From: Streptomyces iranensis
Lineage (GTDB): Bacteria > Actinomycetota > Actinomycetes > Streptomycetales > Streptomycetaceae
NCBI RefSeq assembly: GCF_017874715.1
Contig: NZ_JAGGLR010000019.1
Coordinates: 186,001-250,000 of the forward strand
Reading direction: 5' to 3'
Length of the DNA: 64,000 nt
This document shows, in pieces, positions 42,073-51,528 of the stretch. The translations under genes were made by a program, and so were the position numbers. The notes under the pieces were generated by a model, which searched no databases, had not been told where the DNA came from, and saw only the letters and a program-made list of their open reading frames with translations. Each line of letters starts with the position of its first letter. Positions within the stretch are counted from its first letter, which is position 1.

Positions 42073-43647
42073 ATGTCCGGCACCGAGGGCGGATTCGTCC
42101 GCCGTATCGGCCTGTTCCAGTCGACCGCCATCAACATGAGTCAGATGTGCGGCATCGGGCCGTTCGTCACCATCCCCCTCATGGTCGCCGCCTTCGGCGG
42201 ACCACAGGCCGTCATCGGCTTCGTCGCGGGCGCGGTGCTCGCGCTCGCCGACGGGCTGATCTGGGCCGAGCTGGGCGCCTCGCTGCCCGGGGCCGGGGGC
42301 AGCTATGTGTATCTGCGCCAGGCGTTCCAGTACCGCAGCGGCAAGCTGATGCCGTTCCTGTTCGTCTGGACGGCGATGCTGTTCATCCCGCTGATCATGT
42401 CCACGGGTGTGGTCGGTCTGGTGCAGTATCTGGGCTATCTGTGGCCGGATATGACGCAGACCCAGGGCGATCTGGTCGGCCTCGGCGTCATCGTCCTGGT
42501 CATCGGGCTGCTGTGGCGGGGCGTCGAGCACATTGCCCGGATCACGGCCGTCATGTGGTGCGTGATGATCGCGTCCGTGGTCCTGGTCATCGTGGCGGCC
42601 TTCAGCCACTTCGACGCGGGGCAGGCGTTCACCTATCCGGACCACGCCTTCGAGCTGACCAGCGGTCACTTCTGGACCGGGTTCGCCGCGGGCCTGACCA
42701 TCGGCATCTACGACTACCTCGGCTACAACACCGCCGCGTACATGGGCGCCGAGATCAAGGACCCCGGCCGCACCCTGCCGCGGGCGATCGTCACCTCGAT
42801 CGCCGGGATCATGGGGATCTATCTGCTGCTGCAGATCGGCACCCTCGGCGTCGTCGACTGGCACGAGATGACCGACCCCGACTCGGTGGCCGCTCAGTCC
42901 GTCGCCTCGGCGGTGCTGGAGGAGACCTGGGGGAAGGGCGCGGCCGACGTCGTCACCGTGCTCATCCTCATCACGGCCTTCGCGTCCGTCTTCGCCGGGC
43001 TGCTGGGCGGCTCCCGGGTGCCGTACGACGCCGCCCGCGACCGGGTCTTCTTCCGGCCGTTCGGCACGCTCCACCCGCGCCATCGCTTCCCCGTGCTGGG
43101 CCTGGCCACGATGGGCGTGGTGACGGCGATCGGCTTCCTGATCGGCCGCCACACCGATCTGGCCACGCTCATCCAGCTGCTGACCACGGTCATGGTGATC
43201 GTGCAGGCTCTGGCGCAGGTCGTCGCCGTCACGGTGCTGCGCCGCCGCCAGCCCGGCCTGCGGCGGCCGTACCGGATGTGGCTCTATCCGCTGCCGAGCG
43301 TGGTGGCGCTGGTGGGCTGGCTGGTGATCTACGGCTACGCGGACAAGAACTCCCCCGGACGGCACCCCATCGAATGGTCGCTCGCCTGGGTCGCGGCGGG
43401 GTGTGTGGCGTTCGTGCTGTGGGCGCGGATGGAGAAGGTGTGGCCGTTCGGCCCGAAGGAGATCAGCGAGGAGTACGCGGCGGGGGCCGACCCCGACACG
43501 GAAGGCGCCAGCCGGGGCACGGGGAACGGCCCGGACGGCGCCACCCGGGGCACGGGGGATGGCCCGGACGGCGTCAGCCGGGGCGCGGGGGACGGCCCGG
43601 ACGGCGCCGTCAGCCCCGGGGCGCCACCGCCTCCCACCGCACCGTGA
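42073..43647 (+). CDS. APC-family amino-acid permease
   Basis: 524 residues with about 12 membrane segments. The first helix NMSQMCGIGPFVTIPLMVAAFGG has the unwound GIG substrate-binding loop of the APC superfamily. GGAGGT is four bases before ATG 42073; ATG 42061 is the alternative. The last 45 residues are a GDGPDG-type repeat. The 3' end overlaps the convergent methyltransferase gene by 38 bases. Substrate not readable. Confidence 0.9.
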   Translation: MSGTEGGFVRRIGLFQSTAINMSQMCGIGPFVTIPLMVAAFGGPQAVIGFVAGAVLALADGLIWAELGASLPGAGGSYVYLRQAFQYRSGKLMPFLFVWTAMLFIPLIMSTGVVGLVQYLGYLWPDMTQTQGDLVGLGVIVLVIGLLWRGVEHIARITAVMWCVMIASVVLVIVAAFSHFDAGQAFTYPDHAFELTSGHFWTGFAAGLTIGIYDYLGYNTAAYMGAEIKDPGRTLPRAIVTSIAGIMGIYLLLQIGTLGVVDWHEMTDPDSVAAQSVASAVLEETWGKGAADVVTVLILITAFASVFAGLLGGSRVPYDAARDRVFFRPFGTLHPRHRFPVLGLATMGVVTAIGFLIGRHTDLATLIQLLTTVMVIVQALAQVVAVTVLRRRQPGLRRPYRMWLYPLPSVVALVGWLVIYGYADKNSPGRHPIEWSLAWVAAGCVAFVLWARMEKVWPFGPKEISEEYAAGADPDTEGASRGTGNGPDGATRGTGDGPDGVSRGAGDGPDGAVSPGAPPPPTAP

Positions 43648-44422
43648 CCTCGCCCTGGCGCCAGCGCCGTGGGCCGTCGGTGAGCGGCCAGCCCTCGGCG
43701 CGCAGCGTCTGGGCGCTGCGTATCCAGCGCTGACGGGCGCTGAGCGGCGCGTACGGGGCGGCGGCCGCCCAGGCGCGGTCGAAGTCGCGCAGGAAGGTGT
43801 GCACCGGCTCGCCCGGCACATTGCGGTGGATCAGCGCCTTGGGGAGCCGTTCGGCCAGGTCGGAGGGGCGTTCCAGAGAGCCGAGGCGGGCCGCGAAGGT
43901 CACGGTGCGCGGGCCCGACCCGTCGAGCGCGACCCATACGTGCCGCCGCCCGATCTCGTCGCAGGTGCCCTCCACCAGCAGTCCGCCGGGCGCCAGCCGG
44001 GCGCACAGCCGCCGCCACACGGCGGCGACCTCGCCCTCCTCGTACTGCCGCAGCACATTGGCCGCCCGGATGAGCGCCGGGCGGGCCCCGCCGGGCAGCG
44101 GCACCTCGAAGCCGCCGTGCGCGAAGGTGAGCCCCTCGCGCTCGTACGGCCGCGCGGCGAGCACGCGTCCGGGGTCGATCTCGACCCCCACGACGCGGGC
44201 CCCGGCCCGTACGGTCCGCAGCCGGTCCAGCAGCTCGACGGCGGTCCAGGGGGCCGCCCCGTACCCGAGGTCCACCGCCACCGGCGCGTCCGCGGCCCGG
44301 CGCAGCGCGGGCCCGTGCGCCGCGGCGATCCACCGGTCCATCCGGCGCAGCCGGTTGGGGTTGGTGGTCCCGCGGGTCGCCGAACCGATGGGGCGGGACG
44401 GCGGGGGAACGCGGGCGGGCAT
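43610..44422 (-). CDS. Class I SAM-dependent methyltransferase-like protein
   Basis: 270 residues. The SAM-binding motif I appears as AVDLGYGAAPWTAVELL, then VVGVEIDPGRVLAA (motif II acidic residue). The protein starts MPARVPPPSRPIG followed by RGTTNPNRLRRMDRWIA, a conserved actinobacterial beginning, which fixes the start at 44422. Substrate unknown. Convergent overlap with the permease 3' end. Located just before mshA in opposite orientation. Confidence 0.8.
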   Translation of the reverse strand: MPARVPPPSRPIGSATRGTTNPNRLRRMDRWIAAAHGPALRRAADAPVAVDLGYGAAPWTAVELLDRLRTVRAGARVVGVEIDPGRVLAARPYEREGLTFAHGGFEVPLPGGARPALIRAANVLRQYEEGEVAAVWRRLCARLAPGGLLVEGTCDEIGRRHVWVALDGSGPRTVTFAARLGSLERPSDLAERLPKALIHRNVPGEPVHTFLRDFDRAWAAAAPYAPLSARQRWIRSAQTLRAEGWPLTDGPRRWRQGEVTVRWEAVAPRG

Positions 44423-44550
44423 GGCGCTGAGCCTATGCCGGGGCGGAGTGGGTACCCGTGCCGGGGCGGACGGCGAACCCATGCCGGGGAGCCATGCCGG
44501 GCGGACGGGGAGTGGCCGTCGGACATCAGAACGTCATGCTTTGGCAAAGT

Positions 44551-44578
44551 GGAAATGGGAACCATACGTTCCGGTGTT
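44551..44578 (+). promoter_or_regulatory. Possible sigma-R-type promoter of mshA
   Basis: GGAAAT (44551-44556) and GTT (44576-44578) are 19 bases apart, similar to the GGAAT-N18/19-GTT pattern of SigR. GGAAC and GTTCC also form a dyad inside. Mycothiol genes are linked to the SigR thiol-stress response in S. coelicolor. Confidence 0.45.
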
Positions 44579-44621
44579 GACGCCGTGGAGGGAGCCCGCC
44601 CCGGCAAGGAGGTAACGCGCG

Positions 44622-45983
44622 GTGAGCCAGCACGCGTCCCGGCTCGGCGGCCTGCGAGGCCGGTCCCACATACCGTTTGGCGCCCCGTCCCACCAGCGGC
44701 TTCGCCGCATTCCACGGCGGCCGCGGCGGATCGCGATGCTCAGCGTCCACACCTCGCCGCTGCATCAGCCCGGCACCGGCGACGCCGGTGGCATGAACGT
44801 CTACATCGTGGAGCTGGCCAGGCGCCTGGCCGCCATCGACATCGAGGTGGAGATCTTCACCCGGGCCACCACCGCCGCGCTGCCCCCGGCCGTCGAGCTG
44901 GCACCCGGGGTGCTCGTCCGGCATGTGGACGCGGGGCCCTACGAGGGGCTGGCCAAGGAGGACCTCCCGGCGCAGCTGTGCGCGTTCACCCACGGCGTCA
45001 TGCAGGCGTGGGCCGGGCACCGGCCGGGCCACTACGACCTCGTCCACTCCCACTACTGGCTCTCCGGCCACGTCGGCTGGCTGGCCGCCGAGCGCTGGGG
45101 AGTGCCGCTGGTCCACGCCATGCACACCATGGCCAAGGTCAAGAACGCGGCGCTCGCGGTGGGCGACACCCCCGAGCCCGCGGCCCGTGTCATCGGCGAG
45201 CAGCAGATCGTCCGCGCCGCCGACCGGCTGATCGCCAACACCGCCGAGGAGGCGGAGGAGCTGGTGCGCCACTACGAGGCGGCGCGCGAGCTGGTGGCGG
45301 TCGTCCACCCCGGGGTGAACCTCGACCGCTTCCGGCCCACCGACGGCCGGGCCGCCGCCCGCGCCCGGCTGGGGCTCCCGGCCGACGCGCTGATACCCCT
45401 CTTCGCCGGGCGCATACAGCCGCTGAAGGCCCCCGACATCCTGCTGCACGCCGTCGCCCACCTCCTGGAGGAGGACCCCTCGCTGCGCGAGCGCATGGTC
45501 GTGCCCGTGGTGGGCGGCCCCAGCGGCAGCGGCCTGGCCAAGCCCGAGGGGCTGCACAAGCTGGCGGCGCGCCTCGGGATCTGCGATGTGGTCCGGTTCC
45601 GGCCGCCCTGTGCGCAGGACGAGCTCGCGGACTGGTACCGGGCGGCGTCCGTGCTGGTCATGCCGTCGTACAGCGAGTCGTTCGGACTGGTGGCCATCGA
45701 GGCGCAGGCCTGCGGCACCCCGGTCGTCGCGGCCTCGGTGGGCGGTCTTCCGGTGGCCGTACGGGACGGGGTCAGCGGCACGCTGATCGACGGCCACGAC
45801 CCCGCCGACTACGCCCGCGCCCTGCGCCCCTTCGTACAGGACCCGGGGCGGGCGGACCGGATGGGCGCGGCGGCGGCCCGGCACGCCCAGTCCTTCGGGT
45901 GGGACACGGCCGCCGCGGCCACGGCGGAGGTGTACACGGAGGCGATGCGCGAGCGGCGTCGCCTACGATCGGCCCATGGCTGA
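44622..45983 (+). CDS. mshA: D-inositol-3-phosphate glycosyltransferase
   Basis: First enzyme of mycothiol synthesis: transfers GlcNAc from UDP-GlcNAc to inositol 3-phosphate. 453-residue GT-B/GT4 protein. The HTSPLHQPGTGDAGGMNVYI N-terminal loop is diagnostic for MshA, and the C-terminal ESFGLVAIEAQACGTPVVA is the GT4 E-x7-E donor site. AAGGAGGT lies eight bases before GTG 44622. The next gene starts inside its last codons. Confidence 0.96.
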   Translation: MSQHASRLGGLRGRSHIPFGAPSHQRLRRIPRRPRRIAMLSVHTSPLHQPGTGDAGGMNVYIVELARRLAAIDIEVEIFTRATTAALPPAVELAPGVLVRHVDAGPYEGLAKEDLPAQLCAFTHGVMQAWAGHRPGHYDLVHSHYWLSGHVGWLAAERWGVPLVHAMHTMAKVKNAALAVGDTPEPAARVIGEQQIVRAADRLIANTAEEAEELVRHYEAARELVAVVHPGVNLDRFRPTDGRAAARARLGLPADALIPLFAGRIQPLKAPDILLHAVAHLLEEDPSLRERMVVPVVGGPSGSGLAKPEGLHKLAARLGICDVVRFRPPCAQDELADWYRAASVLVMPSYSESFGLVAIEAQACGTPVVAASVGGLPVAVRDGVSGTLIDGHDPADYARALRPFVQDPGRADRMGAAAARHAQSFGWDTAAAATAEVYTEAMRERRRLRSAHG

Positions 45984-46521
45984 CCCCATGGCTGACCCCA
46001 AGGCTGACCGTAAGGCTGACACCGACCCCAAGGCCGGCCCCCGGGCCGTCATCGAGCGGACGCTGAACGACGCCGAACTGGAGTGGGAGAGCCCGGAGGA
46101 CGGCGCCTTCGTCGTCACACTCCCGGGCACCCGCAAGCTGTCGACCACCTGCTCGCTGCGGGTCGGCCGGCACTCCCTCTCGGTCAACGCCTTCGTCGTC
46201 CGCCACCCGGATGAGAACCACGAGGCGGTCCACCGCTGGCTGCTGGAGCGCAACACCCGGCTGTACGGGGTGAGTTACGCGATCGACCAGCTCGGTGACA
46301 TCTATCTGGTGGGCAAGCTGCCGCTCGCGGCCGTCACTCCGGAGGAAGTCGACCGGCTGCTCGGCACGGTGCTGGAGAACGCGGACGGCAGCTTCAACAC
46401 GCTGCTGGAGATGGGGTTCGCCACGGCCATTCGCAAGGAGTACGCGTGGCGTACCTCGCGGGGCGAGTCGACGCGGAACCTTGAGGCGTTCAGCAATCTG
46501 ACTCGGGATGCCGCTAAGTGA
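45976..46521 (+). CDS. YbjN-domain protein
   Basis: 181 residues, overlapping the mshA end by eight bases. The YbjN/type III secretion chaperone-like fold is suggested by AVIERTLNDAELEWES, FVVTLPGTRKL, and the VGKLPLAAVTPEEVDRLLG region. The N-terminal MADPMADPKADRKAD stretch is repetitive. In Streptomyces a YbjN gene follows mshA; its biochemical role is unknown. Confidence 0.85.
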   Translation: MADPMADPKADRKADTDPKAGPRAVIERTLNDAELEWESPEDGAFVVTLPGTRKLSTTCSLRVGRHSLSVNAFVVRHPDENHEAVHRWLLERNTRLYGVSYAIDQLGDIYLVGKLPLAAVTPEEVDRLLGTVLENADGSFNTLLEMGFATAIRKEYAWRTSRGESTRNLEAFSNLTRDAAK

Positions 46522-46523
46522 AC

Positions 46524-46543
46524 GACCGGGCTCCGGCCCGGTC
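46524..46543 (+). terminator. Hairpin after the YbjN gene
   Basis: GACCGGGC pairs with GCCCGGTC over TCCG, two bases after the stop, followed by TTCGTCC. Confidence 0.75.
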
Positions 46544-46698
46544 TTCGTCCGCCGCCCACCTTTCTGCTTGACCTACGCCTCTCCTGTCGACCTACGCGCA
46601 TCCTGACGCGACCCCTTCCGCGCGTCCCTGCCCCATGGCATTCTCACGCCGTCTCTCACCTGAACTGCGTTCACATCCATGGAAGGCGGAGCTGGCTC

Positions 46699-48465
46699 AT
46701 GGGCACGGAGATCGACAGAAGGCGGTTGCTCGGCGGTGCGATGGGACTGGCGGCGGGCGCCACGCTCCTGGGGGCGGGGGCCTCGCTCCTGACCGCCACG
46801 GACGCGGCGGCGGCCGCCGCACCGGGTACGCCGGGCGCCGCACCGGGTACACCGGGCGGGGTCCGTACGTCCGGCGAGACGGGCACGTCCGGCGGGGCCC
46901 GTACGTCCGCCCTCTGGCGTGAGTTCCGCGCCCACCCGTACACCCACCCCCAGATCCCGTACGTCGGCCGTGCCGGATACCTCGGCGGTCGTACGAGCTT
47001 CCCCCGCCTGCCCGTCGTCGCGGACGTCCGCGCCTTCGGCGCCCGGCCCGACGGCTCCGCGGACGCCGCCCCCGCGATCAACCGCGCCATCGCCGCCGCC
47101 GGTCGCCGCGGCGGCGGCACGGTGCTGGTGCCGCCCGGGACGTACCGCGTGGACGATGTGATCCGCCTCGGCTACGACAACGTCGTACTGCGCGGCGCGG
47201 GCAGTGGCCGCACCACCCTCCACGCGACCCGTAACCTCACCGAGCTGATCGGCCCGTACGGCAGCCGCTACGGCGGCGACAAGTCGTCCTGGTCCTGGGC
47301 CGGCGGGCTCATCTGGATCTGCCCGGACGCCCGCCGGCGCTCCCTCACCGACGCGATCCGGGCCCAGGCATGGCCGTTCGAGGGCTGGACCGGCAACCGG
47401 CGCGACGAGTGGCGCACCCTCACCGATTTCGCCGCCCCCGCCCGCCGCGGCGACTGGACGGTGACCGTCGAGGACCCGTCCCGTCTGCGCCGCGGCGACC
47501 GCGTGCTGCTCCAACTCACCGATGACGACAGCCACTCGCTGCTGGCCCATATGGCCGGTGACGCCGAGGGCGCCGCCGACTACGTCTGGACCGACAAGAC
47601 CAAGCTCACCTCGTACGTCCCCTATGAGTGGCCCTGCCGCGTCGTCGCCGTCGACCGGCGGCGCCGCCGGGTGACCCTCGACCGTCCGCTGCCGCTCGAC
47701 GCCCGGCCCGCCTGGAAGCCCCGGTTCACCACGCTGGTGCGCCCGGTCACCGGCTCCGGGGTCGAGGGCATCACCCTCGACGTCGTCGAGACCCCGCAGT
47801 CGCAGCACCTATTGGACAAGGGGTACAACGGCGTCGCGCTGCAGTGCGCGTGGGACTGCTGGGTGGACGACGTGACCGTCAACAACGTCGACAACGGCTT
47901 CCTGCTCGTCGCCGCCAAGGCGTGCACCCTGCGCCGCACCCGGGTGACGGGCCGCGGCAGCCACCATCCTTACTGCTGCCGCGAGGGCTCGCACGACAAC
48001 CTCGTGGAGGACTTCGTCCTGGCCCGGCGCACCGTCCCGGCCCCGGCGGGGACACAACTGCACGGGATCAACGTGGAGGGGCTGTCCAGCTATAACGTCT
48101 GGTCGCGCGGCCGGATGGAGATGGGCACCTTCGACACCCACCGCGGGATGCCCTTCGCCAACGTCCGTACGGAGATCACCGTGGACAACACGGGGTCGCA
48201 CGGCGGTGACGCGAGCGCCGGTCCGCTCTACGGCGCTCGGTTCGCCCACTGGAACGTCACGGTCACCAATCAGCGGGCCGGGTGCGTCAAGATCGACGAC
48301 ATCGCGCCGTACAGCGCGACGGTCGGGATCAGCGAGGTCCGGCAGTTCGGCCAGATCGACGTCCCGGACTTCACCGGTCCGCTCCACTCCCGTATCGAGT
48401 CCTACGGCCACCCGGAGGCGGTCCACCCCCGCAACCTGTACGAGGCGCAGCGCGCACTTCGCTGA
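46699..48465 (+). CDS. Tat-exported right-handed beta-helix protein (pectate-lyase-like)
   Basis: 588 residues. DRRRLLGGAMGLAAGATLLG is a twin-arginine signal. After a Pro/Gly/Thr spacer with a repeated GTPGAAPGTPGG unit, ADVRAFGARPDGSADAAPAINRAIAAAG is the start of a pectate-lyase-3/GH55-type beta-helix fold. No assured catalytic site is identified. Probably a secreted polysaccharide-acting or phage-tail-like enzyme. Its own transcription unit between a terminator and a small membrane-protein gene. Confidence 0.85.
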   Translation: MGTEIDRRRLLGGAMGLAAGATLLGAGASLLTATDAAAAAAPGTPGAAPGTPGGVRTSGETGTSGGARTSALWREFRAHPYTHPQIPYVGRAGYLGGRTSFPRLPVVADVRAFGARPDGSADAAPAINRAIAAAGRRGGGTVLVPPGTYRVDDVIRLGYDNVVLRGAGSGRTTLHATRNLTELIGPYGSRYGGDKSSWSWAGGLIWICPDARRRSLTDAIRAQAWPFEGWTGNRRDEWRTLTDFAAPARRGDWTVTVEDPSRLRRGDRVLLQLTDDDSHSLLAHMAGDAEGAADYVWTDKTKLTSYVPYEWPCRVVAVDRRRRRVTLDRPLPLDARPAWKPRFTTLVRPVTGSGVEGITLDVVETPQSQHLLDKGYNGVALQCAWDCWVDDVTVNNVDNGFLLVAAKACTLRRTRVTGRGSHHPYCCREGSHDNLVEDFVLARRTVPAPAGTQLHGINVEGLSSYNVWSRGRMEMGTFDTHRGMPFANVRTEITVDNTGSHGGDASAGPLYGARFAHWNVTVTNQRAGCVKIDDIAPYSATVGISEVRQFGQIDVPDFTGPLHSRIESYGHPEAVHPRNLYEAQRALR

Positions 48466-48580
48466 CATCTCCCCTGAAACATCGTGAGGAACACGGTGAA
48501 GAAATACGGTCCATGAGGGCTCTTCATGGTGAACCGGCTCCGGCGGCCGGGAACCATGAAGAGGAGACACAACGGTGCTC

Positions 48581-48838
48581 ATGGACAATCCGTGGCTCAC
48601 GGTGGCAACGGTCGTGACGGTGGGGGTGCTACGGCTGATGGGGGACGTCATCCGCTGGCTGGCGGCGCGCTCGGGAGAACGGCTCCGGGCGCGCACGCTA
48701 ACCGAGTTGGTGAACAGGACGGAGCCGGGCACGGTCCTCACCGACCGCCGTCCCGACGGCGCGGCGCTGACCATAAGGCGGCGGCCGGAGGATCGGGGCG
48801 AGCGGGGCGAGCGGGGCGGGGGCGATCGTGGTGAGTGA
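48581..48838 (+). CDS. Small hypothetical protein with one hydrophobic segment
   Basis: 85 residues from ATG 48581 (GTG 48575 alternative), with GAGGAGA upstream. Residues 6-22 are hydrophobic, then a charged tail ending in GERGERGGGDRGE. The stop overlaps the sigma factor start, so the three genes 48581-51502 are coupled. Confidence 0.65.
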   Translation: MDNPWLTVATVVTVGVLRLMGDVIRWLAARSGERLRARTLTELVNRTEPGTVLTDRRPDGAALTIRRRPEDRGERGERGGGDRGE

Positions 48839-49514
48839 CACCGTCGAGGAGACCACGCGCGGCGGGCGGCCCGAGGAGGAGTTCGACGCCTTCTACGCCC
48901 GCACCTACCCCTGGCTGGCCGCCCGCGCGGTGATGCTCAGCGACAACCGGCAGAACGCCGAGGACGCGGTGCAGGAGGCGTACATCGAGGCGATGCGCCG
49001 CTGGCCCGAGGTCAGGGCGTGCGCCTCGCCCGAGGCATGGGTGACCACCACCATGCGGCGCAAGCTCTCGCGGGACGGGCGGCGCTGGTGGTTCCGCTGG
49101 AAGCCGGTCGAGCTGACCGTCCCCGCCGCCACGACCGCGAGCGTGGAGGAGACCGCCGAGGCACTGGCCGCCCTGCGCGCCCTCGGCACGCTGCCGCCGC
49201 GCCAGCGCCAGGTGGTCGTCATGCACTCGCTCGAGGGCATGAGCTACCAGGCGATCTCCGCCGAGCTGGGCATCTCCGTGGGCAGCGTCGGCAGCAACCT
49301 CCACAAGGCCCGCGCCCGGCTGAGCCTGCTGCTCGACGTCTCCCCGGAGCTGGGCCGCGCGACCGACCGCCTCCTGACCCGCACCCCGAAGGACCCACTG
49401 AGCGTGGCCCTGTGCGGGGCCGCGGAGTGGCTGTCGGCCGGGTTCAGGGGCGAGGGCCGGGCGTTGCGGGGCGGGACTGGGGACGGCGCCGACGGCATCC
49501 GGGGGCGTCGATGA
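48828..49514 (+). CDS. ECF RNA polymerase sigma factor
   Basis: 228 residues. Region 2: EFDAFYARTYPWLAARAVML and NAEDAVQEAYIEAMRRW; region 4: LPPRQRQVVVMHSLEGMSYQ and the helix-turn-helix ISVGSVGSNLHKARARL. GTG start at 48828 or 48831 within the previous gene. No zinc anti-sigma factor is adjacent; instead an M48 membrane protease overlaps its stop, which may control or be controlled by it. Confidence 0.92.
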   Translation: MVSDTVEETTRGGRPEEEFDAFYARTYPWLAARAVMLSDNRQNAEDAVQEAYIEAMRRWPEVRACASPEAWVTTTMRRKLSRDGRRWWFRWKPVELTVPAATTASVEETAEALAALRALGTLPPRQRQVVVMHSLEGMSYQAISAELGISVGSVGSNLHKARARLSLLLDVSPELGRATDRLLTRTPKDPLSVALCGAAEWLSAGFRGEGRALRGGTGDGADGIRGRR

Positions 49515-51502
49515 TCGCCACCGCCCGCGCGCTCCTCGCCGCGGCCCGCGCGCTCCTCGCCCTCGCCCTGCTCGCCGTCTTCTACGCGCTGGTCGCGGCC
49601 ATGGTGCTGCTCTGGGCGGCCTTTCTCGTGGCCGCCTTATGGACCGCGGGAACGCCGGAGGCCACGACGCCGCCCACCACCGTCGTCACCGCCTGCGCGG
49701 CGTTCGCCCCGATCGTCTTCGGCATGGTGTGGGCGGTGATCCGCACCGGCCGCCCCGCCGCCCCGCGCGAGGACGCGGTGACGGTGACCCGGCGCGGTGC
49801 GCCGGAGTTATGGCGCACGGTCGAGGAGCTGGCCCTCGACGTCGGCACCAGACCACCCGGCTACATCAAGCTGACCGCCGAGGTCAACGCCTCCGTCACC
49901 GAGGACGCACCGCTCCTCGGCCTCGCCCCCGGCCGACGCGTCCTCTACCTCGGACTGCCCCTGCTGGCCGGTCTGTCGCCCGCCGAACTGCGCGCCGTCC
50001 TCGCGCATGAGCTGGGCCACTTCTCCGGCCGCCACAGCCGCTTCGGCGCGGTCGCCCACCGGAGCGCGGCGGGCCTGGTCGCCGCCCGGCAGGCGATCCA
50101 GGACGCGTCGGCCGCGAACGACCTGGTGCGGCTGTACGCGGGCGTGCCGCTGCTGCTGCTCGGCCTCTACACCCACGTCTTCCGCTGGCTCACCCGCCCG
50201 GTCCGGCGGCGGCAGGAGCTGGAGGCCGATCGCGAGGCGGCGCGGGTGGCCGGTCCGGGCGCCGTCGCCGACGCGCTGTGCTCCACGGCGGCGCTGGAGG
50301 CGGCGTGGCAGGAGTTCCTCGCGGACTTCGTCGTCCCGATGCGTCGGACGACGGGCCGGGTCCCCGACGATCCGTTCCGCGCCTTCGCCCATATGGTCGA
50401 GGCGCCCGAACTACGGGAGCCGATGGCCGCGTTGCGCGCCCGAGCCGTCGAGCGGCCCGCGGAACCGGACGACGCGCATCCGGCGCTGGCCGTCCGGCTG
50501 GAACGACTCGAACGGCTGGAACGATTGGCGCGCCAGCCCGCGCAGGAGCCCGGAGCCGAACCCTTCCCCTCCCCACAACCTCTCTCCGTTCAGCCGCGGT
50601 ACGCCGTCGAACTGGGCCGCGTCCTGCTGTCCGGCCCGGACGCGGGCACGAGGGTCCCCTGGCGGGACTGGCTCACCGAGCTGGCGGAGCACCGCGCGAC
50701 GCGGATCCTGACCCCGCTGGCGGAGGCGGTACGAGGGGTGGAGGAGACGGAGGGGATGGGCCGGCCGAAGGCGGAGCCGGACACACTGACAATCCACCGA
50801 GTGCTGCGACTGCTGGACGGCGGCCGCCGTATGCCGCTGGCCCGCGCGCTGAACGCCCGGCTGCCCGAGGGCGGGCGAATGCCCCGTGGCGATCAGACCG
50901 AACAGGACCCACTCGCCCCCCTGGCAGAGGCCCTGGCCGTACTGATCGGGGCGCAACTGGTGGCGCCAGGGACGGCGTACTGGGCCATGAACTGGACCGG
51001 CCCCAGCATCCTCGTACCGCCCGACGGCATCGCCCCCGAGACCATCCGCACCTGGGCCGACACCGCCGTACGACTCCCCGGCCAGACCCAGCGGCTCGGG
51101 CTGCACCTGGCCGCCCTGGGTGTGGACGAACGCGCACCGCTGCCCACGCCGGCGCCGAGGGGGAAGGCGCGACGGATCAGCATCGCGCCTGGTGCCACCG
51201 GCCCCGCACGCCAACGCATCACCGCCGTACGGGCGCTGGCACTCACCGTGTTGCTGGGGCTGACGGGGCTGACGTTCGTCCTATGGGCGAACCGGGACGA
51301 GCCGAGCTACCCCGGAACACCGGTGACCCGCTGGAACGACCGCTACCAGCCGGGCGGCGGCACGGGAACGGAGCCCACTCCGTTCCCGACGTACCAGCGG
51401 CCCACCTTCCCGGCCTGGCCGACGCCCCCGACATACCGCCTGCCCCCACGCTCAGTGCCGAGCATCCACATCGAGCCGATCATCCCGAGATCCACGCCTT
51501 GA
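49511..51502 (+). CDS. M48-family membrane metalloprotease with two TTA codons
   Basis: 663 residues. Two N-terminal membrane segments (residues about 10-45 and 55-75), then the zinc site HELGH with the downstream Glu in RRRQELEADREAA. A third membrane segment lies near residue 590, before a Pro/Thr-rich end. In-frame TTA at codons 43 (49637-49639) and 100 (49808-49810) make translation dependent on the bldA tRNA, so expression is expected mainly in late growth or differentiation. ATGA overlap with the sigma factor gene. Confidence 0.88.
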   Translation: MIATARALLAAARALLALALLAVFYALVAAMVLLWAAFLVAALWTAGTPEATTPPTTVVTACAAFAPIVFGMVWAVIRTGRPAAPREDAVTVTRRGAPELWRTVEELALDVGTRPPGYIKLTAEVNASVTEDAPLLGLAPGRRVLYLGLPLLAGLSPAELRAVLAHELGHFSGRHSRFGAVAHRSAAGLVAARQAIQDASAANDLVRLYAGVPLLLLGLYTHVFRWLTRPVRRRQELEADREAARVAGPGAVADALCSTAALEAAWQEFLADFVVPMRRTTGRVPDDPFRAFAHMVEAPELREPMAALRARAVERPAEPDDAHPALAVRLERLERLERLARQPAQEPGAEPFPSPQPLSVQPRYAVELGRVLLSGPDAGTRVPWRDWLTELAEHRATRILTPLAEAVRGVEETEGMGRPKAEPDTLTIHRVLRLLDGGRRMPLARALNARLPEGGRMPRGDQTEQDPLAPLAEALAVLIGAQLVAPGTAYWAMNWTGPSILVPPDGIAPETIRTWADTAVRLPGQTQRLGLHLAALGVDERAPLPTPAPRGKARRISIAPGATGPARQRITAVRALALTVLLGLTGLTFVLWANRDEPSYPGTPVTRWNDRYQPGGGTGTEPTPFPTYQRPTFPAWPTPPTYRLPPRSVPSIHIEPIIPRSTP

Positions 51503-51528
51503 TTCCCACCGGAGGCAGCCCGGCCCCG

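Noticed and set aside
42036..46066. Long plus-strand frames overlapping the APC permease and mshA regions in other frames
   Set aside because: Arg/Pro/Ala-rich frame-shift shadows of the permease and mshA genes.
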